Shown piece by piece: positions 7,358 to 13,447 of a stretch of DNA of 15,366 bases. Position 1 is the first letter of the stretch. Every line of letters begins with the position of its first letter. The notes under the pieces were generated by a model. That model had not been told where the DNA came from, ran no database searches, and saw only the letters and a program-made list of their open reading frames with translations. The position numbers and the translations under genes are program-made. The stretch comes from Bacteroidota bacterium (GTDB taxonomy: Bacteria > Bacteroidota > Bacteroidia > NS11-12g > UBA9320), in NCBI GenBank assembly GCA_947499775.1, contig CANMPY010000012.1, positions 1 through 15,366 of the forward strand, in the 5' to 3' direction.

Positions 7358-8497
7358 ATGCAATTTGAATTTACAGAAGAGCACTTAATGATACAACAAG
7401 CGGCTAGAGAGTTTGCTCAAACCGAATTATTACCTGGTGTAATTGAACGTGATACAGAACAAAAATTTCCAACTGCGCAGATTCGCAAATTAGGCGAACT
7501 GGGTTTTTTAGGAATGATGGTTTCGCCAGAATATGGTGGAGGTGGAATGGACACCGTATCTTACGTATTAGCAATGGAAGAAATTTCTAAAGTGGATGCT
7601 TCTGCTTCTGTTGTATTATCGGTAAATAACTCATTGGTATGCTGGGGGATTGAAACCTTTGGAACCGAGGAACAAAAACAAAAATTCTTAGTCCCCTTAG
7701 CTCAAGGAACTATACATGGAGGATTTTGTTTGTCGGAACCTGAAGCGGGTTCAGATGCCACATCTCAAAGAACTACAGCTGAAGATAAAGGTGATTATTA
7801 TTTACTTAATGGTACTAAAAATTGGATTACTAACGGTAACAGTGCCGATACCTTTATTGTGATGGCTCAAACACATCCTGAACTAAAACACAAAGGAATA
7901 AATGCACTAATTGTTACTAAAGATATGCCGGGCTTTATCATTGGCAAAAAAGAAGATAAACTAGGAATACGTGGAAGTGATACGCATTCGCTCATGTTTC
8001 AAGATGTGAAAGTACCTAAAGCCAATCGCATAGGAGAAGATGGTTTCGGTTTTAAATTTGCGATGAAAACACTTAGCGGAGGTAGAATAGGTATTGCCTC
8101 TCAAGCCTTAGGTATTGCATCGGGCGCATATGAATTGGCCCTTAAATATTCAAAAGAACGAAAAGCTTTCGGTACCGAAATAAAAAACCATCAAGCGATA
8201 CAGTTTAAATTAGCCGATATGGCTACTGAAATAGAAGCAGCACGATTGCTGTGTTTAAAAGCAGCATGGTTAAAAGATAAGCATGAAAATTATGACCGTG
8301 CTAGCAGTATGGCCAAGTTGTTTGCGAGTGAAGTGGCCATGAAAACAACCATTGAAGCCATACAAATACATGGAGGCTATGGTTATGTTAAAGAATACCA
8401 TGTAGAGCGCCTGATGCGCGATGCAAAAATTACCCAAATTTACGAAGGCACTTCAGAAGTGCAACGTGTGGTAATAGCAAGGGATATATTGAAGTAA
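7358..8497 (+). CDS. Short-chain acyl-CoA dehydrogenase (butyryl-CoA dehydrogenase type)
   Basis: This 379-residue FAD flavoprotein of the acyl-CoA dehydrogenase family introduces the alpha,beta double bond in beta-oxidation or branched-chain acyl-CoA breakdown and passes electrons to an electron-transfer flavoprotein. Visible motifs: FTEEHLMIQQAAREFA at the N-terminus, the flavin/substrate signature CLSEPEAGSDA (124-134), WITNG (156-160), GIRGSDTHSLMF (203-214), ERKAFG (267-272), the second signature IHGGYGYVKEYHVERLMRD (337-355), and the catalytic base E363 in IYEGTSE. Length and E363 position match the short-chain/butyryl subgroup. Substrate chain length cannot be settled by eye. The frame extends to a TTG at 7301, but the extra 19 residues (PPNPLPFIYF...) are not family-like and overlap the putative promoter, so I start at ATG 7358. 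It is divergent from threonine dehydrogenase and convergent with acs. Confidence 0.93.
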   Translation: MQFEFTEEHLMIQQAAREFAQTELLPGVIERDTEQKFPTAQIRKLGELGFLGMMVSPEYGGGGMDTVSYVLAMEEISKVDASASVVLSVNNSLVCWGIETFGTEEQKQKFLVPLAQGTIHGGFCLSEPEAGSDATSQRTTAEDKGDYYLLNGTKNWITNGNSADTFIVMAQTHPELKHKGINALIVTKDMPGFIIGKKEDKLGIRGSDTHSLMFQDVKVPKANRIGEDGFGFKFAMKTLSGGRIGIASQALGIASGAYELALKYSKERKAFGTEIKNHQAIQFKLADMATEIEAARLLCLKAAWLKDKHENYDRASSMAKLFASEVAMKTTIEAIQIHGGYGYVKEYHVERLMRDAKITQIYEGTSEVQRVVIARDILK

Positions 8498-8541
8498 TAA
8501 AATAGTAACCCTCTGAAAAGTATAGATCGTTTCAAAAGGTA

Positions 8542-10443
8542 TTACAATCTCCTCCTTTTAATATCCTGAACAACCTCGGGATCTAAAAGCGTTGTTACAT
8601 CCCCGATATTATCCAGTTCCCCTTCGGCAATCTTCCTCAATATTCGCCGCATTATTTTTCCCGAGCGGGTTTTGGGTAGTCCGTTTACAAACTGTATTTT
8701 ATCAGGTTTGGCAATGGCTCCAATTTCCTTAATTACAATTTTTAATATTTCATTTCTTGTATTTACTTCATCTTTAGGCAATTGTTTGCAAATTACAAAG
8801 GCATATATTCCCTGCCCTTTAATAGCATGCGGATAACCAACAACGGCTGTTTCTATTACATCGGGGTGCATGTCAATGGCATTTTCTACCTCGGCTGTAC
8901 CAATTCTATGACCTGATACATTTAATACATCATCTACTCGGCCAGTTATTCTATAATGCCCGTCAGAATCCCTCAAACATCCATCTCCTGTAAAATAAAA
9001 ATTTGGATACGTGCTAAAATAATTAAGTCTACATCGCTCATGATCGCCATAAGTGGTCCTAAGCATACCGGGCCAAGGAAATTTAATACATAAATTCCCA
9101 TTCACATTATTTCCCTTAATTTCTTGACCTTGATCATCTACAATCACGAGTTGAATTCCTGGCAGAGGAAACATAGCATAACCTGGTTTGGTAACACCAA
9201 GCCCTACTATCGGCGATATCATAATACCTCCGGTTTCGGTTTGCCACCATGTATCGGCAATAGGACATCTGCTTCGACCAATATGTTCATGGTACCAGCT
9301 CCAGGCTTCTTCATTTATTGGTTCCCCAACCGAACCTAATTTGGTTAGTGTAGTTAAATCTTTTCCTTTTATAAAATCGAGCCCCGATTGCATTAGCGAT
9401 CGAATGGCTGTTGGGGCTGTATACAATATATTTACACGGTGTTTGGCTACAATATCCCAAAGCCTTCCCGCATCGGGATAATTTGGAATACCTTCAAACA
9501 TGAGGGTTGTAGCTCCATTTAACAAGGGTCCATAAATAATATAACTATGCCCTGTAACCCAACCAATATCGGCCGTACAAAAGAAAATTTCATTGGGTTG
9601 ATACTGAAATACATTTACAAAAGTATACCCTACATATACCATGTATCCTCCACATGTATGCACTACTCCTTTTGGTTTTCCGGTACTGCCACTCGTATAT
9701 AAAATAAATAAGAGGTCTTCGGCATCCATTAATTCGGCCTGGCAGTCTGCTGTTACTTTTACTATTTCATCGTGCCACCAAACATCTCGGTCGGGTTTCA
9801 TCTCTATATCACCTTTCGTTCTTTCCAACACAATAACTTTTTTAACGGAAGAACAACTAACCAAAGCCTCGTCAATTATGGACTTTAAAGGAATTTGTTT
9901 CGCTCCGCGAAAAGCACCATCGGCTGTAATTACTATATTACACTGCGCATCTTGAATTCTATCAGAAATACTGGCAGCGCTAAACCCACCAAACACTACC
10001 GAATGAATAGCCCCTATTCGCGCGCAAGCTAAAACCGCAATTGCCAGTTCGGGTACCATTGGCATATAAATACAAATGCGATCGCCTTTTTGGGCTCCAT
10101 TGTTTTTTAGCAGATTGGCAAAGCGGCAAACTTCTTCATGAAGTTGTTTGTAGGTAAATGTGCGCGTTGCTTCATTGGTGTCATTGGGTTCCCAAATAAT
10201 GGCCTTTTTGTTGCCTAAGGTTTCCAAATGCCGGTCGAGGCAATTTTCAGTAATGTTTAGTTTCCCGCCTTCAAACCATTTTATGTTTGGCTCATTAAAA
10301 TTCCAATCTAGTACTTTATCCTCTCGCCATAGGCAAGACCATTTATAATACCCTGCAATCTTTGCCCAAAACGCTTCTGGATTCTCAAGGCTATATTTAT
10401 AAACCTCTTCGTATTCGGCAAATGATTGGATTTGGTAGTTCAT
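8542..10443 (-). CDS. acs: Acetyl-CoA synthetase (AMP-forming)
   Basis: This 633-residue adenylate-forming enzyme converts acetate, ATP and CoA into acetyl-CoA, AMP and PPi in the cytoplasm. The N-terminal ACS cap is present (FWAKIAGYYKWSCLWREDKV, W-F-GGKLNITENCLDRH). The ATP loop YTSGSTGKPKG is at 249-259, ADIGWVTGHSYIIYGPL at 291-307, and DTWWQTETGG at 397-406, whose Trp narrows the acyl pocket to acetate in known Acs enzymes. The GRVDDVLNVSGHRIGTAE hinge is at 501-518. The conserved lysine of PKTRSGK is K596, the site that protein acetyltransferases modify in other bacteria, so post-translational control is possible. Length is close to the usual 630-660. The start is ATG at 10443, 15 bp from a -7-like TATATTTG. 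Propionyl-CoA synthetase is the main alternative, but the cap and the WWQTETG context favour Acs. The gene ends 44 bp from the convergent acyl-CoA dehydrogenase. Confidence 0.95.
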   Translation of the reverse strand: MNYQIQSFAEYEEVYKYSLENPEAFWAKIAGYYKWSCLWREDKVLDWNFNEPNIKWFEGGKLNITENCLDRHLETLGNKKAIIWEPNDTNEATRTFTYKQLHEEVCRFANLLKNNGAQKGDRICIYMPMVPELAIAVLACARIGAIHSVVFGGFSAASISDRIQDAQCNIVITADGAFRGAKQIPLKSIIDEALVSCSSVKKVIVLERTKGDIEMKPDRDVWWHDEIVKVTADCQAELMDAEDLLFILYTSGSTGKPKGVVHTCGGYMVYVGYTFVNVFQYQPNEIFFCTADIGWVTGHSYIIYGPLLNGATTLMFEGIPNYPDAGRLWDIVAKHRVNILYTAPTAIRSLMQSGLDFIKGKDLTTLTKLGSVGEPINEEAWSWYHEHIGRSRCPIADTWWQTETGGIMISPIVGLGVTKPGYAMFPLPGIQLVIVDDQGQEIKGNNVNGNLCIKFPWPGMLRTTYGDHERCRLNYFSTYPNFYFTGDGCLRDSDGHYRITGRVDDVLNVSGHRIGTAEVENAIDMHPDVIETAVVGYPHAIKGQGIYAFVICKQLPKDEVNTRNEILKIVIKEIGAIAKPDKIQFVNGLPKTRSGKIMRRILRKIAEGELDNIGDVTTLLDPEVVQDIKRRRL

Positions 10444-10458
10444 GAATTAGGGTTGGAG

Positions 10459-10466
10459 CAAATATA
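10459..10466 (-). promoter_or_regulatory. Putative -7 element (TATATTTG) for acs
   Basis: TATATTTG on the minus strand fits TAnnTTTG and ends 15 bp before the acs ATG, implying a very short leader. No TTG lies at the normal -33 distance upstream. It sits only 3 bp from an oppositely oriented match (10470-10477). Confidence 0.42.
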
Positions 10467-10469
10467 AAA

Positions 10470-10477
10470 TAAGTTTG
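10470..10477 (+). promoter_or_regulatory. Putative -7 element (TAAGTTTG) reading away from acs
   Basis: TAAGTTTG fits TAnnTTTG on the plus strand and would start a transcript near 10484, shortly before the inverted-repeat structure at 10503. The nearest upstream TTG (10453-10455) is only 14 bp away, closer than usual. The DUF4476 start is 400 bp further on, so if real this promoter more likely serves the candidate RNA. Confidence 0.28.
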
Positions 10478-10502
10478 GATTGATGATCTTGCGTATTTTT
10501 AA

Positions 10503-10642
10503 AGGCAAATTTATGGACGTTGTTTTTCAATACGTTTATATAGTAAATTTTTAGATTGCGAGGCTGAAATAAGGATAAAGATAGAGTAGTTCGCAATACC
10601 TTAACAATACCCCTTTTCAAAAATAAATTTGCCTCTTTTTTT
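10503..10642 (+). ncRNA. Candidate structured RNA: 12-bp closing stem, nested inner stems, T7 tail
   Basis: The gap between acs and the DUF4476 gene holds nested inverted repeats. The outer arms AGGCAAATTTAT (10503-10514) and ATAAATTTGCCT (10623-10634) pair perfectly over 12 bp. Inside, GG/CC (10515-10516 with 10611-10612) and GTTGTT/AACAAT (10519-10524 with 10603-10608, one G-T pair) continue the helix. A terminal stem ATTGCGA/TCGCAAT (10555-10561 with 10591-10597) closes a 29-nt loop. A roughly 30-nt single-stranded stretch (10525-10554) faces only 5 nt on the other side. The outer stem is followed by C and seven T (10636-10642), which fits a plus-strand 3' end. No such T run follows on the minus strand. 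Closing stem, big asymmetric bubble and terminal hairpin recall 6S-type RNAs, and a 6S-Flavo family is known in Bacteroidota, but I cannot match the consensus from memory. Chance pairing in AT-rich DNA or a small inverted-repeat element remain alternatives. Confidence 0.33.
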
Positions 10643-10725
10643 ATGCTATTTATGTATCTATAACTAGACGTTTTAGCTGTATTTTAGTTTTATTGATAAA
10701 TATAAATTACTGAATTTAAATCTAT

Positions 10726-10733
10726 TACATTTG
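10726..10733 (+). promoter_or_regulatory. Possible -7 element (TACATTTG) for the DUF4476 gene
   Basis: TACATTTG fits TAnnTTTG and is the closest such match upstream of the ATG at 10878, which would give a leader of about 140 nt. No TTG stands at the usual -33 spacing, so this is weak. Confidence 0.22.
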
Positions 10734-10877
10734 ATTGCAGGCTGAGGTGCTGTATTTGAATGGATTAAATCAAAAGGACGATAATTAGGCAATGTCCAAT
10801 AAAGATTTTCATTCCAAAATATTATGAAAATGGGGCCTTCCTTAAAAATCCTTAATAAACATATAATTCAAATAATT

Positions 10878-11741
10878 ATGAAACTCATTACTCAAAACCA
10901 ATTTTGTAAGGTGCAGTTGGCTACCTTATTTGTATTCATGTTTGGTGTGGTATTTGCCTTTGCCAATCCCAGTTACAATCATGGATCAGCGTTGCGTATT
11001 TTATTGCCAGCCAATGGCAATCATACCGTTTATATCGACAATATGCCATACCACGGTATCTATAACTCCTTTAAGACCGAAAATATAAAACCAGGAAATC
11101 ATCGCATAAAAATAGTGCAAGTGCATGTGATGCATAGAGGGAGAACACAAATAGTAAATAAAAATATGATTTATAATGGCGTTGTTTTTATTCCTGCACA
11201 TTCAAAAGTTTTGGCTTCTGTAAATTATAACGGCCGATTAGTTATTGAGCATATTTATCACCCTAATGCTACAAATAAAGTAAGGGGCAACCACCACCAC
11301 CAAAATAATAATTATGAAAGAAACCGCGATAATAATTATACGAATGAAAGGAGTGGTCATACTCAAGATCAAAACTATAATGATGGGTCTTGGTATGATG
11401 AACAAGAAATGAATGACAAATCACAAGATAGAGATCAAAAATTTAGAGAAAACGAAACGCATTCAGTATTTGCATATACCTTGCAATCCATCAAAAATAA
11501 ATCCTTCGACAGCGAACGTTTGAAAATAGCAAAACATGCAGCCGCTACTGGAAGTTTGGTTAGTAGCGAAGTTGTTGAAATTGCAAAATTATTTACATTT
11601 GAGTCAACCCGTTTAGACTTTGCTAAATATGCTTATGAATATACGATTGATAAAAAGAATTACGTAATTGTATACGATGCGTTTCAATTTAGTAGCAGCA
11701 CATCCGAATTGCAGGACTATATTGCCAAACTAGGGCATTAG
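10878..11741 (+). CDS. Secreted DUF4476 domain protein with His/Asn-rich linker
   Basis: The protein has 287 residues when started at ATG 10878. A Sec signal peptide (MKLITQNQFCKVQ, hydrophobic LATLFVFMFGVVFAFA, cleavage before NPSYN) lies at 1-29. Residues about 36-127 form a small beta-rich domain (HTVYIDNMPYHGIYNSF, NIKPGNHRIKIVQV) resembling the PEGA-like N-terminal module often found with DUF4476. Residues about 130-195 are a low-complexity, charged linker rich in N, H, D and Y, including NHHHQNNN. Residues about 205-285 match DUF4476: FDSERLKIAKHAA, TGSLVSSEVVEIAKLFTFESTRLDFAKYAYEYTID, and VIVYDAFQFSSS. The function of the family is unknown. It is likely periplasmic or secreted, and no lipobox or T9SS C-terminal domain is present. 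An in-frame ATG at 10824 would bury the signal peptide behind 18 extra residues, so I prefer 10878. The gene is monocistronic and ends at a strong terminator. Confidence 0.85.
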   Translation: MKLITQNQFCKVQLATLFVFMFGVVFAFANPSYNHGSALRILLPANGNHTVYIDNMPYHGIYNSFKTENIKPGNHRIKIVQVHVMHRGRTQIVNKNMIYNGVVFIPAHSKVLASVNYNGRLVIEHIYHPNATNKVRGNHHHQNNNYERNRDNNYTNERSGHTQDQNYNDGSWYDEQEMNDKSQDRDQKFRENETHSVFAYTLQSIKNKSFDSERLKIAKHAAATGSLVSSEVVEIAKLFTFESTRLDFAKYAYEYTIDKKNYVIVYDAFQFSSSTSELQDYIAKLGH

Positions 11742-11747
11742 TACACA

Positions 11748-11775
11748 AAAAAAAGCCGCTTGAGCGGCTTTTTTT
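11748..11775. terminator. Bidirectional intrinsic terminator
   Basis: A run of A, then GCCGC (11755-11759), loop TTGA, GCGGC (11764-11768) and seven T form a 5-bp GC stem, extended to 12 bp by A-T pairs. It starts 6 bp after the DUF4476 TAG and lies 14 bp beyond the stop of the convergent M49-like gene. The A tract on one side and T tract on the other let it stop transcription from both directions. Confidence 0.88.
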
Positions 11776-11789
11776 ATGTTATTAATTTC

Positions 11790-13436
11790 TTACAAACCTA
11801 ATACCAATGGCCCTTGTTCGAAAATTATATCGACAGGGATTTTTTTAGTTTTAAGTTTTTCTAAATCCGATTGCAAATCAGGGCTTATGCCTCCCATTCT
11901 TGAAAGCAAATCTTCTACCCCTTTTAAATCTCCATCGCCTTGAAGTTTTAATATTAGAGCCGAAAGCGAATTCGTAGCTTCTTTCATTTTCTGAAGGTTT
12001 ACCGAATAGGTTCCGTCGGCACTTTTTGAAAAAGCGCCCATTTCTTCAAAATAATTAAACCTTACCATGTTGGCCTTGCCATGTGCACTGCTTGCACCAA
12101 AGCGCACTGAACGAAAAATTGAAGCTAAAAAGGTTACATAATAATCCATCAATTCGCCTTCTTTTATTTCGCCTTTTGCAAATAATTTATCGATCATGTA
12201 GAGGCCCAAAATATCAGCTTTGCCTTCTTCTAAAGCGCTACCTTGCTCGGCCAAAGCTTTCCTAACGGTTCCTTTTCCATTAATTGTGTTTTTTATCCCT
12301 AGCCCATGAGCTACTTCATGAAACATGGTGGTAGCAAAAAAAGCATCAAAAGTGATGTGTTTTCTTTGCGATTGGCTTATTAATTCGTTGCTAATTGGCA
12401 CAAGTATTTTATCAAACTTAGCCTTCATCACATTTTTTAGTTGACTACGACGTGTGCCTTTACTTGTCTGAACCTCTTCATCGTTTGGAAGATTTACTGC
12501 TATCGTTTTACTTCCCGCATTGCAATCGCCAGCATAATAAATTACATCATAGGCGTTCAATTCGCTATCGGTTCCTGGTTTTTCTTTTTTATATTTTGCT
12601 TCTACAGGTAATCCGCTTTGAAGTTCAGGCAAAAAGGATACATAATGCGACAAACGCTTACTCCAGTCCATGTCTTTTATTAAAACATAACTTTCGAATG
12701 CCGCTCGGGCATTAAATAATTTATCTTCATATACCTCGATGGGGCCAATAATAATATCTATCCCATTTGATTTCATATCCAACCATGCTAAATCACTTGG
12801 TTTATAATTAGATGTTATCAAAGCATTAGCCCTTAAAATCAAATATTTTTTCAGGGTTTGATCCTCACTTAATTCAGATGCTTTTAGTAGGAGTGCTGAT
12901 GCCTTATTGAGTTCTACCTTATACTCTTCATGATATGGAATGGAAAATAATTTCCCTGCTTTGTCACGTTTTATTACACTATAAAGGCCCTTTTTGTCGG
13001 CAATATCACTTTTTTCTATTTCCGATTTACTTGCATCCTTAGGGTACATATTAGCTCCATCTGGTTTTGCACCATACCCTTCTACGAACGATTTATCATC
13101 ATTTAATCTATCCCATGGACCATAATTTATTTCGGCAAATTTTCGTGATGTTTCATTTTTTATGCTTTTTAGAAAGGGCGCTTTGTCGCCAAAAGCCTGT
13201 TTCCAATACAAATCATCCATTATTTTGGCAGCTTCTATAAGCAAAGGCAACATCTGTCGTTCATAAGGTTTTAGTTTGCTTAGGTCGGCTGTTAGTTTAA
13301 CCGTTTCATAAATTTGGATACGCTCAGCTGCTAAACTATCCAAATGGGTTAACGAATCTTGTTTTAATGCTTTTTTTTCGGAGCCCGATTGGCACGAAAC
13401 CAATGCTAAACAGATGGCAATAATCGAATACTTCAT
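11790..13436 (-). CDS. M49-like (dipeptidyl-peptidase III-related) zinc metallopeptidase, lipoprotein
   Basis: The protein has 548 residues. A lipoprotein signal peptide is clear (MKYSIIAICLALVSC, lipidated Cys15), so it is anchored in the envelope. The zinc site is HEVAHG (H373, E374, H377) followed by EEGKAD (403-408), giving HExxH with a downstream Glu ligand. The pairing of this motif with EExxAD and the size fit the M49 (DPP III) clan. Classical DPP III has a six-residue HExxGH, so this belongs to the divergent group with HExxH, often annotated only as Zn-dependent hydrolase. Other M49-like landmarks are YYAGDCNAGSKTIAVNLPND (300-319), VPISNELI (346-353) and the RFGASSAHGKANMVRFNYF segment (445-463). 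Expected role: an exopeptidase or peptide hydrolase on small peptides, inferred rather than shown. It starts 11 bp after the M1 aminopeptidase stop, so the two are very likely co-transcribed. It ends at the shared terminator. Confidence 0.82.
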   Translation of the reverse strand: MKYSIIAICLALVSCQSGSEKKALKQDSLTHLDSLAAERIQIYETVKLTADLSKLKPYERQMLPLLIEAAKIMDDLYWKQAFGDKAPFLKSIKNETSRKFAEINYGPWDRLNDDKSFVEGYGAKPDGANMYPKDASKSEIEKSDIADKKGLYSVIKRDKAGKLFSIPYHEEYKVELNKASALLLKASELSEDQTLKKYLILRANALITSNYKPSDLAWLDMKSNGIDIIIGPIEVYEDKLFNARAAFESYVLIKDMDWSKRLSHYVSFLPELQSGLPVEAKYKKEKPGTDSELNAYDVIYYAGDCNAGSKTIAVNLPNDEEVQTSKGTRRSQLKNVMKAKFDKILVPISNELISQSQRKHITFDAFFATTMFHEVAHGLGIKNTINGKGTVRKALAEQGSALEEGKADILGLYMIDKLFAKGEIKEGELMDYYVTFLASIFRSVRFGASSAHGKANMVRFNYFEEMGAFSKSADGTYSVNLQKMKEATNSLSALILKLQGDGDLKGVEDLLSRMGGISPDLQSDLEKLKTKKIPVDIIFEQGPLVLGL

Positions 13437-13447
13437 ATCTAAATATT

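Larger units (their letters stand above)
10444..10877. other. 434-bp divergent intergenic region
   Basis: This gap separates the starts of acs (-) and the DUF4476 gene (+). Its left end holds the back-to-back -7-like elements, and 10503-10642 holds the candidate RNA. From 10643 to 10877 I see only AT-rich sequence with a TAnnTTTG match at 10726-10733 and a weak 8-bp inverted repeat (ATTTTCAT 10805-10812 with ATGAAAAT 10824-10831). I see no tRNA, no credible ORF longer than about 15 codons, and no riboswitch I recognise. Confidence 0.7.

Noticed and set aside
8498..8541. Terminator hairpin between acyl-CoA dehydrogenase and acs (TGAAA 8514-8518 with TTTCA 8530-8534)
   Set aside because: Only a 5-bp AT-rich stem with an 11-nt loop and no T tract on either side.
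9188..9481. Plus-strand open frames antisense to acs (9124-9339, 9188-9481, 9641-9955, 10160-10348)
   Set aside because: Shadows of a highly conserved gene, with no signal, domain or promoter of their own.
10503..10634. Small inverted-repeat transposable element (MITE)
   Set aside because: The 12-bp arms could be terminal repeats, but no flanking target duplication is visible and further nested stems plus the T tract fit an RNA better. Not fully excluded without a genome-wide copy search.
10736..10760. Thiamine-riboswitch-like GGCTGAGG segment upstream of the DUF4476 gene
   Set aside because: Only a short resemblance. The second conserved thiamine-box half and supporting stems are not visible, and the downstream gene has no link to thiamine.
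10805..10831. 8-bp inverted repeat ATTTTCAT/ATGAAAAT before the DUF4476 gene
   Set aside because: Pure AT-rich short pairing with an 11-nt loop, expected by chance in such sequence.
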